From positions 186,001-250,000 of the forward strand of contig NZ_VIDQ01000001.1 of the NCBI RefSeq assembly GCF_009760915.1: a stretch of DNA of 64,000 nucleotides. Direction: 5' to 3'. The position numbers and the translations under genes are program-made. The DNA comes from Azohydromonas aeria. GTDB taxonomy: Bacteria; Pseudomonadota; Gammaproteobacteria; Burkholderiales; Burkholderiaceae_C. Below, in pieces: positions 9,369 to 19,513 of this stretch (position 1 is the first letter of the stretch; each line of letters begins with the position of its first letter). The notes below the pieces were generated by a model that worked only from the letters and a program-made list of their open reading frames with translations, searched no databases and had not been told where the DNA came from.

Positions 9369-9437
9369 AGGCGTTACCGTACGGTGTTGCCGCGCGTCCT
9401 TCTTCATCACCTTTTCCGCGCGGCCCAAGGACTCCCG

Positions 9438-9803
9438 ATGCCGATTCACAAGATCCTGCTGGTGGACGATTCCCGCACCGAGCTGCAGCACATCAGCGAG
9501 CTGCTGCGCCAGGCCGGCTACAGCGTGCGCACGGCCGAGAACGGGCAGCAGGCGCTCTCCAGCCTGGCCGAGGAAAAGCCCGACCTGATCCTGATGGACG
9601 TGGTGCTGCCCGGCGCCAACGGCTTCCAGCTCACGCGCACCATCACGCGTGACGAGCGTTTCGCGGACCTGCCCGTGATCATCTGCAGCAGCAAGGGGCA
9701 GATGACCGACAAGGTCTGGGGCATGCGCCAGGGCGCGCGCGACTACGTGGTCAAGCCCGTGGACGGCGCCGAGCTGTTGCGCAAGATCCAGGCGCTGGGC
9801 TGA
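9438..9803 (+). CDS. pilH: type IV pilus response regulator PilH
   Basis: 121-residue receiver, exactly the usual PilH length, with Asp54 (LILMDVVLPGANGFQ), DDS at 10-12, SSKGQ switch Ser and VVKPVDG Lys. In Pseudomonas PilH opposes PilG and drives retraction or acts as a phosphate sink. The ATG at 9438 is supported by AAGG 7 nt upstream and by family length; an open extension upstream is not conserved-looking. It is 69 nt after pilG and 7 nt before pilI. Confidence 0.95.
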   Translation: MPIHKILLVDDSRTELQHISELLRQAGYSVRTAENGQQALSSLAEEKPDLILMDVVLPGANGFQLTRTITRDERFADLPVIICSSKGQMTDKVWGMRQGARDYVVKPVDGAELLRKIQALG

Positions 9804-9810
9804 GCCTCGC

Positions 9811-10401
9811 GTGCCCGCGCCGCCCCGCCCCATGGCCGGCAAGGACACGCTGCTGCGCGAGCTGCAGGCCCGCCTGGCGCAGCGGCTGCACGAGGCGCCC
9901 GCGGGCCAGGCGCCGGCCTGGCTGGCGGCCGAGGTTGCCGGCGTGCGGCTGCTGCTGCCGCTGCAGGAGGCCGGCGAGATCGTCGAGCACGCCCAGCCGC
10001 TGCTGCCGCTGCCGCACGCGCGGCCCTGGTTCGAAGGCGTGCTCAACCTGCGCGGCCACCTGCACGGCGTGGTGGATCTGGCGGTGTTCCTGGGCCTGCG
10101 CGGCGCCGGCGCGCCGCACGCGCCGGCCTCGCGCCTGGTGGCGCTGAACCCGGCGCTGGGCTTGCACTGCGCGCTGCGCGTGGACCGGCTGGCCGGGCTG
10201 CGCAACGCGGCGCAGCTGCTGCCGCTGTCCCCTGACGAAAGCGCTGCCACGGCATCCGACGCCGGCACCGCGCGCCCGCCCTTTGCCGGCGATCTCTACC
10301 TGGACGACCAGGGCCGCCACTGGCAGGCGCTGCGCCTGGCGGCGCTGGCCCGCGACATGCATTTCCTCAACGTCGTGCAGCCCTTGCCGGGGGCTGCATG
10401 A
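9811..10401 (+). CDS. pilI: CheW-like adaptor PilI
   Basis: 196-residue CheW-domain coupling protein linking the PilJ receptor to the PilL/ChpA kinase. The core motifs are [31 protein letters not shown] and [15 protein letters not shown] text. It begins at GTG 9811, 7 nt behind pilH, or at ATG 9832 (MAGKDTLL); neither has a clear ribosome site. The downstream gap to pilJ holds a two-tier palindrome. Confidence 0.9.
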   Translation: MPAPPRPMAGKDTLLRELQARLAQRLHEAPAGQAPAWLAAEVAGVRLLLPLQEAGEIVEHAQPLLPLPHARPWFEGVLNLRGHLHGVVDLAVFLGLRGAGAPHAPASRLVALNPALGLHCALRVDRLAGLRNAAQLLPLSPDESAATASDAGTARPPFAGDLYLDDQGRHWQALRLAALARDMHFLNVVQPLPGAA

Positions 10402-10427
10402 GCGCGCCTGCACGGCCGCTCCGAGGG

Positions 10428-10467
10428 TCGCGCTCCGTCCCCCGCGGGGGGACCGCGCGCAGCGCGA
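10428..10467. repeat. two-tier palindrome between pilI and pilJ
   Basis: Inner arms GTCCCCC (10437-10443) and GGGGGAC (10447-10453) around a GCG loop, outer arms TCGCGCT (10428-10434) and AGCGCGA (10461-10467). It ends 10 nt before the pilJ GTG. It resembles REP-type intergenic hairpins of Comamonadaceae but no second copy with the same sequence was found in this window. Confidence 0.6.
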
Positions 10468-10477
10468 GGGGGCGGCA

Positions 10478-12754
10478 GTGACCTGGCGCGCGCTGCTCCG
10501 GTCCCTGGCCGGGACGCGCGCGGCCTGGGCCGTGCCGGGCGATGCCGGCGTCCTGGCCACCCAGACCCCGGCCGGGGCCGCCGCGGCGGGCGGGCCTGCC
10601 CAGGCGCCTTTCGCGCCGACGGTGCCGGTGCATCCGCCGGCGCCGCCCACGGCCCCTGCCCACATGGCCCCGGACACCGCCCCGCACGGCCGGGCGCGGC
10701 GACGCCGCCCGCACGCCGGGGCGTCCGCCATGGCGCGGCGCCAGCGGCTGATGGCGCTGCTGCTGGGCGCGGGCGCGGCGGCGCTGGTGGCCGGCGCGAT
10801 GCTGGCGCTGCAGCGCGCCGAGCGCGGCGCGGCGCAGATGGCGGCCACCGGCCAGGCGCTGATGCAGTCGCAGCGGCTGGCCAAGTCGGTGACGCAGGCG
10901 CTGGCCGGGCGGCCGGCGGCCTTTGATGAGGTCGAGGACAGCGCCGCCGTGCTAGCGCGCAACCTGCGCGGCCTGCGCGGGGGCACGGGCCTGGCGCCCG
11001 CGCCCGAAGAGCTGCAGTCCCGGGTGGCGCAGCTGCTGCTGCTGGCCGAGCTGGCCGAGAAGAACGCCCGCGCCGTGCTGGCGCAGCAGGCGCGGCTGAC
11101 GCAGGCGGCGCAGGCGCTGCAGGTGCTCGGCGGCCTGTCGGCGCGGCTGATGGACACGGCCGAGGCCGTGGCCGCGCTGGAGCTGCAGCGCGAGGCCGTG
11201 CCGGCGCGGGTGGCGGCGGCCGGGCGGCTGGTGATGCTCACGCAGCGCATACCGCGCAGCGCCATCGAGTTCTTCAGCGCCGAGGACACGCGCCACGAGG
11301 CGCTGCAGCAGCTCGGCCGGGACCAGGAGGACTTCCGCATGCTGGCGCAGGGCCTGCTCGACGGCGATGCGCAGCTGCGCCTGGCGCCCGCGCGCGACGC
11401 CGCCACGCGCGCCCGGCTGGCCGAGCTGCTGGACCTGTACGCGCGGCTGCGGCGCGAGACCGGCGTGGTGCTGGAGCAGCTGCAGCCGCTGGCCGCGGCC
11501 CGCGCGGCGCGCCAGGAGATCCTGCTCGACAGCGAGCCGCTGCGCCGCGGGCTGCAGGACCTGCAGCAGCGGCTGGAGCGCCACGCGGGCTTCGGCGGCG
11601 TGGCGCAGGCGCTGATGCTCGCGGGCACGCTGGCGCTGCTGGGCGGCGGCGCGGGGCTGGTGCGCGCCTACGTGCACGACCAGGCGCAGCGCGCGCAGCG
11701 CGCCGAGACGCGCCGCCGCGAGGCCGAGGCGCGCCGGCGCCAGGAAGAGCGCCGCAACGAAGCCACGCAGGACGCGATCCTGCGCCTGATGAACGAGCTG
11801 CAGGCCGTGGCCGGGGGCGACCTCACGCGCCAGGCCACCGTCAGCGAGGACGACGTCACCGGCTCGATTGCCGACAGCATCAACTACACCGTCGAGGAGC
11901 TGCGCCGGCTGGTGGTGCAGGTGCAGGACACGGCCGCGCGCGTGACCGCCACCACGGCCGAGGTCGAGCAGACCTCCGCGGCGCTGCTGCAGGCCTCCAC
12001 GGCGCAGCTGCGCGAGATCCGCGACACGGGCGAGTCGGTGCTGGGCCTGGCCGGCGCCATCGAGGGCGTGTCGGCGCAGGCGCAGCACACCGCCGAGGTG
12101 GCGCAGGCCTCGCTGCAGGCGGCCGACCGCGGCCAGGCGGCGGTGCACGACAGCATCCGCGGCATGGACGCCATCCGCCACCAGATCCAGGACAGCGCCA
12201 AGCGCCTGAAGCGCCTGGGCGAGAGCTCGCAGGAGATCGGCGAGATCACGGAGCTGATCTCCGGCATCACCGAGCAGACCAACGTGCTCGCGCTCAATGC
12301 CGCGATCCAGGCCGCCAGCGCCGGCGAGGCGGGCCGCGGCTTCTCGGTGGTGGCGCAGGAGGTGCAGCGCCTGGCCGAGCGCTCGGCCGACGCCACGCGC
12401 CAGATCGCCGCGCTGGTGCGTGCCATCCAGGCCGACACCCAGGACGCGATGGCGGCGATGGAGCGCACCACGCAGGGCGTGGTGCGCGGCACCCAGCTCA
12501 CCGACGCGGCCGGCGCCGCGCTGGCCGACATCGACCGCGTCTCGCGCGAGCTGTCGGCGCACATCGCGCGCATCTCCGCGCAGGCCCTGTCACAGGCGCA
12601 GTCGGCCGCGGTGGTGGCCGGCAACATCCAGCACATCTTCGCCGTCACCGAACAGGCCGAGGCCGGCACGCGCTCCACCGCGCAGCGCGTGCAGGAACTC
12701 GCCATCAGCGCCGAGGCGCTGCGCCAGTCGGTGGCGCGCTTCAAGCTCCAATGA
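10478..12754 (+). CDS. pilJ: type IV pilus methyl-accepting chemotaxis receptor PilJ
   Basis: 758-residue inner-membrane chemoreceptor. An Ala/Pro-rich cytoplasmic N-terminus (about 1-85) precedes TM1 (about 88-110). A helical periplasmic region contains two PilJ-type repeats ([12 protein letters not shown] near 130, [12 protein letters not shown] near 250), then TM2 near 375-395, a HAMP-like linker, and an MCP signalling hairpin whose tip reads [18 protein letters not shown]. It feeds the PilI-PilL complex. GTG at 10478 is preferred because earlier in-frame starts would overlap pilI; the downstream ATG before the TM (10660s or 10730) is also possible. It is followed 4 nt later by pilL. Confidence 0.92.
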   Translation: MTWRALLRSLAGTRAAWAVPGDAGVLATQTPAGAAAAGGPAQAPFAPTVPVHPPAPPTAPAHMAPDTAPHGRARRRRPHAGASAMARRQRLMALLLGAGAAALVAGAMLALQRAERGAAQMAATGQALMQSQRLAKSVTQALAGRPAAFDEVEDSAAVLARNLRGLRGGTGLAPAPEELQSRVAQLLLLAELAEKNARAVLAQQARLTQAAQALQVLGGLSARLMDTAEAVAALELQREAVPARVAAAGRLVMLTQRIPRSAIEFFSAEDTRHEALQQLGRDQEDFRMLAQGLLDGDAQLRLAPARDAATRARLAELLDLYARLRRETGVVLEQLQPLAAARAARQEILLDSEPLRRGLQDLQQRLERHAGFGGVAQALMLAGTLALLGGGAGLVRAYVHDQAQRAQRAETRRREAEARRRQEERRNEATQDAILRLMNELQAVAGGDLTRQATVSEDDVTGSIADSINYTVEELRRLVVQVQDTAARVTATTAEVEQTSAALLQASTAQLREIRDTGESVLGLAGAIEGVSAQAQHTAEVAQASLQAADRGQAAVHDSIRGMDAIRHQIQDSAKRLKRLGESSQEIGEITELISGITEQTNVLALNAAIQAASAGEAGRGFSVVAQEVQRLAERSADATRQIAALVRAIQADTQDAMAAMERTTQGVVRGTQLTDAAGAALADIDRVSRELSAHIARISAQALSQAQSAAVVAGNIQHIFAVTEQAEAGTRSTAQRVQELAISAEALRQSVARFKLQ

Positions 12755-12758
12755 GCCG

Positions 12759-15700
12759 ATGGACCCTCAAGCCTCCACCCTGATTCCGCCCTCCGGGCCC
12801 GCCACCGTGCCCGCCGCCCCGGCCGCTTCGGATGTCCACGCGGCGGCTCCCGACGAGGCCGGCGCCGCGCCGCCGGCGCCGTTGCCGGTCGAGCTCGAGC
12901 CCGGCGATGCCGACGCGCTGGCGCGGGTGCACGAGGAAGTGGCGCGCGTGCTGGAAGCCGTGCCGCGGGCGCTGCACCGGCTGCGCCGCGCCGGCACGCC
13001 GGCCGAGGGCGACTGCGCCGGCGTGCTGCAGCTGTCGGTGCGGCAGCTGCAGCAGTGCGCGGGCGCGCTGCGCATGGCCGGCTTCACGCAGTCGGCCATG
13101 CTGCCGCAGGCCCTGGCCGAGCTGCTGCAGCTGGCCGCGGCGCAGCCGGGCCTGCCCGGGGCGGCGGTGGCCGAGGGCGCGGAGCAGGCCAGCGCGGCGC
13201 TGCTGGGCTACCTGCGGCGCTGGCGCGCCGGGCAGCCGCTGTCGCCGCTGGTGCTGTTCCCGGCCTGGAACACGCTGCGCACGCTCAGCGGCGCCGAGCG
13301 CATCCACCCGGCCGACCTGTGGCCCGTGCCCTGGCGCTGGCTGGCGCTGCCGGGCGACGAGCGGCTGCCGCCGCTGCAGCCCGACGCCGCCGTGCGCGGC
13401 GCGGCCGAGCAGCTCACGCTGGCGCTGATGCGCGACGCGCGCAGCCCCGCCGCCCACAAGCTGGGCAACCTGTTCGCCGCGCTGGCGCGCGGTGCCGCCG
13501 ACGGCCGCATGGCCACGCTGTGGGCGCTGGCCGCGGCCGTGGTCGAGGGCCAGTCGCGCGCCCTGCTGGTGGCCGACGTGCACCTGAAGCGCATCGCGCC
13601 GCGGCTGCTGGCGCAGGTGCGCCGCGGCCCGCAGGGCACGGCCGACGCCGCGGCGCAGCGCCTGGCGCACGACCTGCTGTTCTATTGCGCCCAGGCCGGC
13701 GAGGCGGCGCAGTCCGGCGCCACGCCGCGGCTGGCGGCCGCGCGCGGCGCCTGGGGCCTGCAGCGGCATCCGGCGGTGGACATCGAGCACGCGCTGCCGC
13801 CGGTGCCCAACCCGGCGCTGCTGGCGCAGGCGCAGCGCCAGCTCGCCACGGCGCAGGCGCTCTGGGAGGCGACCGCGTCCGGCACGCCGCGCCCGGGGCT
13901 GGAGGAACTTGTCACGCAGCTGGCGCAGACGCTGCGCCTGCTGCTGCCGCAGGAGGCGCCGGCGGTCGAGGCCCTGGCGCAGGCGCTGCAGCGCGCCGCC
14001 GCGCTGTCCGCGCCCGCGGCCGAGCCGGCGCTGGAGGTGGCGCAGGCGCTGCTGGCGCTGCAGCTGCTGCTGCAGGAGCACGAGATCGAGGCGCCGGGCG
14101 CGCAGCTGCAGCGGCTGGCGCGGCGCATCGGGCAGGCGCTGGACGGCCAGCGCGCGCCGGACGAGGCCGCGCCGGTGGAGCCCTGGCTGTCGGCGCTGGC
14201 GCAGCGCGGCGCCGAGCGGCAGGCGATGCAGGCGCTGGGCCAGGCGCTGCGCAGCACCATCAACGAGGCCGGGCTGCAGCTCGACGCGCTGGCGCAGGCG
14301 CCCGACGACGCCACGCTGCACGCGCTGGGCCAGCGGCTGCAGCGGTTGCAGGGCGTGCTGTCGGTGCTGTCGCGGCCGGCCCTGGCGGCGTCGGTGGGCA
14401 GCCTGCGCGCGGGGCTGCCGGCCCGGGCCGACGAAATGGACGCGGCGCAGGTCGCCGCGCTGGCGCAGCACCTGGCCACGCTGGACGTGGCCTGCGACCG
14501 CTTGGCGCTGGGCCTGGCCGAGGAGGCGACGCCGCCGGCACCCGAGGCCGTGCCCGGCACACCGGACGACGCAGCTTTCACCACGCCGGCTCCCGCACCG
14601 GCTCCCGCACCGGCCGCCGCCGCGGACACGTCCGCGACTGAAACGGCAGCGCCGGCCGAGCCGCTGTTGCTGCAGGAGCAGCCCGAGCTGCCGCACCTGA
14701 CCGAGCCGGCCCTGCCGCCCGGCACGGCGCCGGCCTGGGCTGCGCCTTCCGGAATGCCCGACCTGCCGGAGCTGGTGGACGTCGCGCAGCCGGTGACGCT
14801 GCACCAGCCGGCCGTGGAGGACGGGCGCGTCGAGCTGGCCTCGCTGCTCAAGCACCTGGATGCGCAGGGCGCGCCCATGGCGCCGAGCCCCGGTTTCAGC
14901 TTTCCCGGCCTGGCCGGTGCCGCGGCGGTGCCGTCGCGCGTCGTGGCCGCGGCGCGGCTGGGCGGATCGGGCGGCGCGCTGCACCGGCTGGAGCCGCCGG
15001 CGGGCGCCGAGGCGCAACGGGGCGCTGACGCCTTGCCCGTGGCGGCTGCTGCCGCGCCCCTGCCCGAGTCCGGGCCCGAGACCGGGCCTGAGTCCGAGTC
15101 CGTCTCCGCGGCGGACGCCGGGGCGGGCGCGCCGCCCGACACGCCGGCGGCCCCGGCCCCAGCCCTCGACCCGGCCGGATTCCTGGACCGGGACGAGGGC
15201 AAGGCCACCGGCGCTGACCCCGTCCCGGATGGCGTCCTGCCCGAAGCCGAGGCGGTGTCGCCGGCCGGGGAACCCGACGGCGACACCGCCTCGGCGGCCG
15301 GTCCGGTGGATGACGGCCCGATCGACACGGCGCTGGCGGCGCACGGCGGCTTCACGCCGGAGCCGCTTTCCGGGGAGGACATCCCCGCCGACAGCCACGC
15401 CGCGGCCGGGGCGGCTGACGCCTCCGTGCTGCCGGACGGCTGGGCCGAGGAGCCGGCGGCCGAGGCCGAGGCCGCTGCAGATCCCTTGGAACCCTGGCCC
15501 GCCGGCGTGGCGCCGGCGGCACCCGACGGCGCGATCGAGGTGGACGAGCTGGCGCCGGAGTCGGAGCCTGCGGCGGCCTTCGCGCCGCCGGACGGCGGTT
15601 TCACGGGCGAATCCGGGCGGTTCGAGGCGGATGGCGCCGACGCCGCGCCGGACGGCGGGCTGGTGTCCGGGGGGGAAACGGCCATGGGCCTCCCGGAAGC

Positions 15701-18700
15701 CGAAGCGCCCGCGGCGCCGGAGCCGGAGCCCGACGCGGCGCAGGCCATCGAGCTGTCCTTCGACCTGCCGCCGGCGCCGGACGGGGATTTCGCCGATGAA
15801 GCTTTCGACCTGAGCTTTGACTTGCCCGCGGCCGAGGCCGAAGCCGAGGCGCCGGCCGCCGCGCCCGCCGCAGCCTCCGGGCCCGTGGCCGAGGCGCCGG
15901 CGCCGGTTGAGGACGGCCTGGATTTCGATCTGGACATGGGCCTGGACTTCGACACCGCCCACGGCGTACCCGCGCTGGAGGAGGCGCCGGCGCTGCCGGG
16001 CTTCGGCACCGCGCCGGCCGAGGCGGCGACGCCCGAAGGGCCATGGAAGGCTGCCGCCTTGTCGGAGCCTGTCCCGGAGCCCGTCCCGGCAGCCGAGCCG
16101 GCCGCGGCGCTCCCGCCGATCGCGATGCCCGGACTGCTGGCGCCGCTGGACGGCGAGGACCGGGTGGTGGGCCCGCTGCGGGTGCCGGAGTCGATGTTCG
16201 ACATCTACCTCGAAGAGGCCGAGGCGCTGTCGGCGCGGCTGCACGACAAGCTGGCGCAGTGGCAGCCGCCGCAGCCGCTGGAGCGCGAGCTGGTCGTGGT
16301 GACGCATGCCCTGCAGGGCATGGCCGACACCGTGGGCGACGCGGCGCTGGCGCAGCTGGCGCGGGTGCTGGAAGACGCGATGGCGCCGTGCCGCCGTGCT
16401 GGCTACGGCACGCCGGCCGTCGCCGCGGTACTGGGCGAGGGCGTGCTGCGCCTGCGCGCGATGCTGGCGCAGTTTGCCGCGGGCACGCTGCCGGCGCCGG
16501 TGGAGCCGGAGTTCCTGCAGCGCCTGCGCTCGCCGCACGCCGCGCCGGCGCACAACCCGTTCGGGCCGCCGGTGGCGCTGGAAACGGAAGCGGCGCCGGC
16601 CGATGGCTCCGGGAACCTCGGGGCGCCCGGGGACGAAAGCCTCGACTTCGGCTCGCCGCTGGCGGACGAGGCCGGTCCGGCCCCGTCGGTGGCGCCTGCC
16701 GGCATGGAGCCGGACCCGGACCGGGAGGCCGCCGAGGCCACGGCCTGGACCTGGCCGGAAGACGAGGCCGCCGAGCCGGCCGCTCCGCCGGCCGCGGAGG
16801 CGGTGAGCCCGGAAGCGGACGAGGCCGCCGCGCTGGCCTGGACCTGGCCGGAGGACGACGGCGCCGAGCCCGCGCCGACGCCGCTGGACGAGGCGGGCGA
16901 CGCGCCGGTCTCCGCGCCGGCTGATGCCGTTGACCTGGCCGATGCAGGCGAAACCCCGGCGCTGCCGGTACCCGAAACCGCCGTGCCGGCGGCCGGCGAG
17001 TACCCGGCGGACGAGGCGGACGAGGCGGACGATCCGCGCACGCTGGACGCAGCGCTGTTCCCGGTGTTCGAGGACGAGGCGCAGGAGCTGCTGCCGCGGC
17101 TGGCACAGGCGCTGCGCGGCTGGTCCGAGGAGCCCAGCGGCGACGAGCACGCGGGCGCGGCCATGCGCGCGCTGCACACGCTCAAGGGCGGCGCGCGGCT
17201 GTCCGGCGCGATGCGGCTGGGCGAGGCGGCGCACCGGCTGGAGAGCGACATCGAGGACCTGCTGATGCGCTCCGGGCTGCCGCGGCGGCCCGACATCGAC
17301 ATGCTGCTGGAGCGCGCCGACCGGCTCAGCGCCGCCTTCGAGCAGCTGCGCCCGGCCGCGGCCGCTCCTGACACCCCCCCTGACACCGCCGCGCCGGCAG
17401 TGCAGAGCGCCGCGGCGGGCGAGGCGGACACGCTCCCGGTGGACGCCGCCGCCGAGCCGGCGCCGACCGCGCCGCCGGCGCTGCCGCAGCCGCTGGCGGT
17501 GGCCGAGGCGGAGATGCCGGCCATCGACTGGTCGCGCTTCGCCAGCGAGGCGCCGCCGCTGCCGGCGGCGGCGGCCGCCGCCTCGCCCGCGGCCACGGTG
17601 CGCGTGCGCGCCCCGGCGCTGGACCGGCTGGTGGCGCAGGCCGGCGAGGTGGGCATCGCGCGGGCGCGGTTGACGGCGCAGCTGCAGCAGCTCGGCGGCT
17701 CGCTGGCCGATCTCGACGACAACCTGCAGCGCCTGCGCGCGCAGCTGCGCGAGGTGGAGCTGCAGGCGGAGACGCAGCTCGACTCGCGCCTGGAGGCGGC
17801 GCGCCAGTCGGCGCAGGCCTTCGACCCGCTGGAGATGGACCGCACCACCCGGCTGCAGGAGCTCACGCGGATGATGGCCGAGTCGCTCGACGACGTGGCC
17901 ACCGTGCAGCACGGCCTGCGCCAGGGCCTGCGCGACGGCGACGACGAGCTCGTGGCCCTGGGGCGCCTGGCCGCGGAGCTGCAGGACGAGCTGCTGCGCG
18001 CGCGGCTGGTGGCCTTCGACAGCCTGGCCGAGCGGCTGCAGCGCGTGCTGCGCCAGGCGGCGCAGGAGGCGCAGCGCCAGGTGCGGCTGGAGATCGAGGG
18101 CGGCGCGGTGGAGATCGACCGCGGCGTGCTGGAGCGCATGGCGCCGGCCTTCGAGCACCTGCTGCGCAACGCCGTGGCGCACGGCATCGAGCCGCCGGCC
18201 GAGCGCTTCATGGCCGGCAAGCCGGCCGAGGGGCGCGTGCTGCTGAGCCTGTCGCAGGAGGGGTCGCAGGTGTCGGTGAGCTGCAGCGACGACGGCCGCG
18301 GGCTGGACCTGCCGCGCATCCACCGCCGCGCCATCGAGCGCGGGCTGCTGCCGCTGGAGGCGCAGCCCGATGCCGCGGTGCTGCAGCGCCTGGTGTTCGC
18401 GCCGGGCTTCTCCACCGCCGAGCAGCTGAGCCCGCTGGCCGGGCGCGGCGTGGGGCTGGACGTGGTGCGCGCCGAGGTCGAGGCGCTGGGCGGGCACATC
18501 GCCCTGGAGACCACGCCGGGACAGGGCAGCCGCTTCACGCTGCAGCTGCCGCTGACCACCGCCGTGATGCAGGTGCTGCTGCTGCGCTGCGGCGCGGCCA
18601 CCGTGGCCGTGCCCGTGGCGCTGGTGGAGGAGGAGCTGCGCGTGCCGGCCGCCGAGGCCGCGCGGGCGGCGGCGCGCGGGCGCTTCGGCGCCGGCATCGA

Positions 18701-19481
18701 GGCGCCGGCCTTCTTCCGGCTGGAGGCGCTGCTGCGCCAGCCGCTGCCGCCGCAGCCCGGCGAAGCGGCGGCCGAGGCCGAGGTGCTGCTGCTGCGCGGC
18801 GCGCAGCAGCGCTTGGCGCTGCAGGTGCAGCAGGTGCTGGGCCGGCAGGAGGCGGTGCTCAAGCCGCTGGGGCCGCAGTTGTCGGCGCTGCCGGGCCTGG
18901 CCGGCATGAGCCTGCTGCCGTCGGGCACGCCGCTGCCGATCTACAACCCCGCGGCGCTGGCGCTGCGCCACACCGCGGCGCTGCAGGCGGCGCAGGTGGC
19001 GGGCCTGGGAACGGACCTGGACCCGGCCCAGGCTGAAGGGATCGGTGCGGCGGGCGTGGCGGGCGCCGCGGCCGCGCCGCCGGCGCCGCTGGTGCTGGTG
19101 GTGGACGACTCGCTGACCGTGCGCCGCGTCACGCAGCGGCTGCTCGAGCGCGAGGGCTACCGCGTGGCGGTGGCCAAGGACGGGCAGCAGGCGCTGGAGC
19201 TGCTGGCGCAGGAGCAGCCGGCGCTGGTGCTGACCGACCTGGAGATGCCGCGCCTGGACGGCTTCGACCTGCTGCGCCGGCTGCGCGCCGACGCGCGCTG
19301 GAGCGCCATCCCGGTGATCGTGATCACCTCGCGCCTGGCCGCGCGGCACCGCGAGCTGGCCGCGGCGCTGGGCGTCGAGCACTACCTCGGCAAGCCCTAC
19401 GCGCAGGACGAGGTGCTGGCCCTGGTGGCGCGCTACAGTGGCCGGCTGCAGGCGCCGTCCCCCGCCTCCACCGAGCCCTGA
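12759..19481 (+). CDS. pilL: hybrid CheA-type kinase of the pilus chemosensory system (PilL/ChpA)
   Basis: 2240-residue hybrid histidine kinase controlling twitching. Order seen: a helical N-terminal region of about 590 residues with degenerate HPt-like parts, an acidic Ala/Pro/Glu/Asp linker (about 600-1130), a degenerate HPt with THALQG (His1183, Gln in place of the usual Lys), another acidic linker, a canonical HPt HTLKGGAR (His1473), dimerisation helices, HATPase (LLRNAVAHGIEPP near 1800, DDGRGLD, GRGVGLDVV), a CheW-like domain, and a C-terminal receiver (DD 2116-2117, Asp2160 in LTDLEMPRLDG). Only one HPt looks fully active, against several in Pseudomonas ChpA. It starts 4 nt after pilJ. 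The acidic linker has SFDLP and WTWPED repeats. Confidence 0.93.
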   Translation: MDPQASTLIPPSGPATVPAAPAASDVHAAAPDEAGAAPPAPLPVELEPGDADALARVHEEVARVLEAVPRALHRLRRAGTPAEGDCAGVLQLSVRQLQQCAGALRMAGFTQSAMLPQALAELLQLAAAQPGLPGAAVAEGAEQASAALLGYLRRWRAGQPLSPLVLFPAWNTLRTLSGAERIHPADLWPVPWRWLALPGDERLPPLQPDAAVRGAAEQLTLALMRDARSPAAHKLGNLFAALARGAADGRMATLWALAAAVVEGQSRALLVADVHLKRIAPRLLAQVRRGPQGTADAAAQRLAHDLLFYCAQAGEAAQSGATPRLAAARGAWGLQRHPAVDIEHALPPVPNPALLAQAQRQLATAQALWEATASGTPRPGLEELVTQLAQTLRLLLPQEAPAVEALAQALQRAAALSAPAAEPALEVAQALLALQLLLQEHEIEAPGAQLQRLARRIGQALDGQRAPDEAAPVEPWLSALAQRGAERQAMQALGQALRSTINEAGLQLDALAQAPDDATLHALGQRLQRLQGVLSVLSRPALAASVGSLRAGLPARADEMDAAQVAALAQHLATLDVACDRLALGLAEEATPPAPEAVPGTPDDAAFTTPAPAPAPAPAAAADTSATETAAPAEPLLLQEQPELPHLTEPALPPGTAPAWAAPSGMPDLPELVDVAQPVTLHQPAVEDGRVELASLLKHLDAQGAPMAPSPGFSFPGLAGAAAVPSRVVAAARLGGSGGALHRLEPPAGAEAQRGADALPVAAAAAPLPESGPETGPESESVSAADAGAGAPPDTPAAPAPALDPAGFLDRDEGKATGADPVPDGVLPEAEAVSPAGEPDGDTASAAGPVDDGPIDTALAAHGGFTPEPLSGEDIPADSHAAAGAADASVLPDGWAEEPAAEAEAAADPLEPWPAGVAPAAPDGAIEVDELAPESEPAAAFAPPDGGFTGESGRFEADGADAAPDGGLVSGGETAMGLPEAEAPAAPEPEPDAAQAIELSFDLPPAPDGDFADEAFDLSFDLPAAEAEAEAPAAAPAAASGPVAEAPAPVEDGLDFDLDMGLDFDTAHGVPALEEAPALPGFGTAPAEAATPEGPWKAAALSEPVPEPVPAAEPAAALPPIAMPGLLAPLDGEDRVVGPLRVPESMFDIYLEEAEALSARLHDKLAQWQPPQPLERELVVVTHALQGMADTVGDAALAQLARVLEDAMAPCRRAGYGTPAVAAVLGEGVLRLRAMLAQFAAGTLPAPVEPEFLQRLRSPHAAPAHNPFGPPVALETEAAPADGSGNLGAPGDESLDFGSPLADEAGPAPSVAPAGMEPDPDREAAEATAWTWPEDEAAEPAAPPAAEAVSPEADEAAALAWTWPEDDGAEPAPTPLDEAGDAPVSAPADAVDLADAGETPALPVPETAVPAAGEYPADEADEADDPRTLDAALFPVFEDEAQELLPRLAQALRGWSEEPSGDEHAGAAMRALHTLKGGARLSGAMRLGEAAHRLESDIEDLLMRSGLPRRPDIDMLLERADRLSAAFEQLRPAAAAPDTPPDTAAPAVQSAAAGEADTLPVDAAAEPAPTAPPALPQPLAVAEAEMPAIDWSRFASEAPPLPAAAAAASPAATVRVRAPALDRLVAQAGEVGIARARLTAQLQQLGGSLADLDDNLQRLRAQLREVELQAETQLDSRLEAARQSAQAFDPLEMDRTTRLQELTRMMAESLDDVATVQHGLRQGLRDGDDELVALGRLAAELQDELLRARLVAFDSLAERLQRVLRQAAQEAQRQVRLEIEGGAVEIDRGVLERMAPAFEHLLRNAVAHGIEPPAERFMAGKPAEGRVLLSLSQEGSQVSVSCSDDGRGLDLPRIHRRAIERGLLPLEAQPDAAVLQRLVFAPGFSTAEQLSPLAGRGVGLDVVRAEVEALGGHIALETTPGQGSRFTLQLPLTTAVMQVLLLRCGAATVAVPVALVEEELRVPAAEAARAAARGRFGAGIEAPAFFRLEALLRQPLPPQPGEAAAEAEVLLLRGAQQRLALQVQQVLGRQEAVLKPLGPQLSALPGLAGMSLLPSGTPLPIYNPAALALRHTAALQAAQVAGLGTDLDPAQAEGIGAAGVAGAAAAPPAPLVLVVDDSLTVRRVTQRLLEREGYRVAVAKDGQQALELLAQEQPALVLTDLEMPRLDGFDLLRRLRADARWSAIPVIVITSRLAARHRELAAALGVEHYLGKPYAQDEVLALVARYSGRLQAPSPASTEP

Positions 19482-19513
19482 GCCGTCCGAAGCGTCCCGA
19501 GAAAGCGCAGCCG

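Noticed and set aside
14580..14630. Short tandem repeat GGCTCCCGCACC in pilL as a phase-variable tract
   Set aside because: Only two in-frame copies of 12 nt; a change would not shift the frame.
12741..19382. A minus-strand open frame of over 2200 codons opposite pilL
   Set aside because: It is the shadow of a GC-rich gene: its translation is Arg/His/Gln-rich with no domain text, while the plus strand shows HPt, kinase, CheW and receiver motifs.
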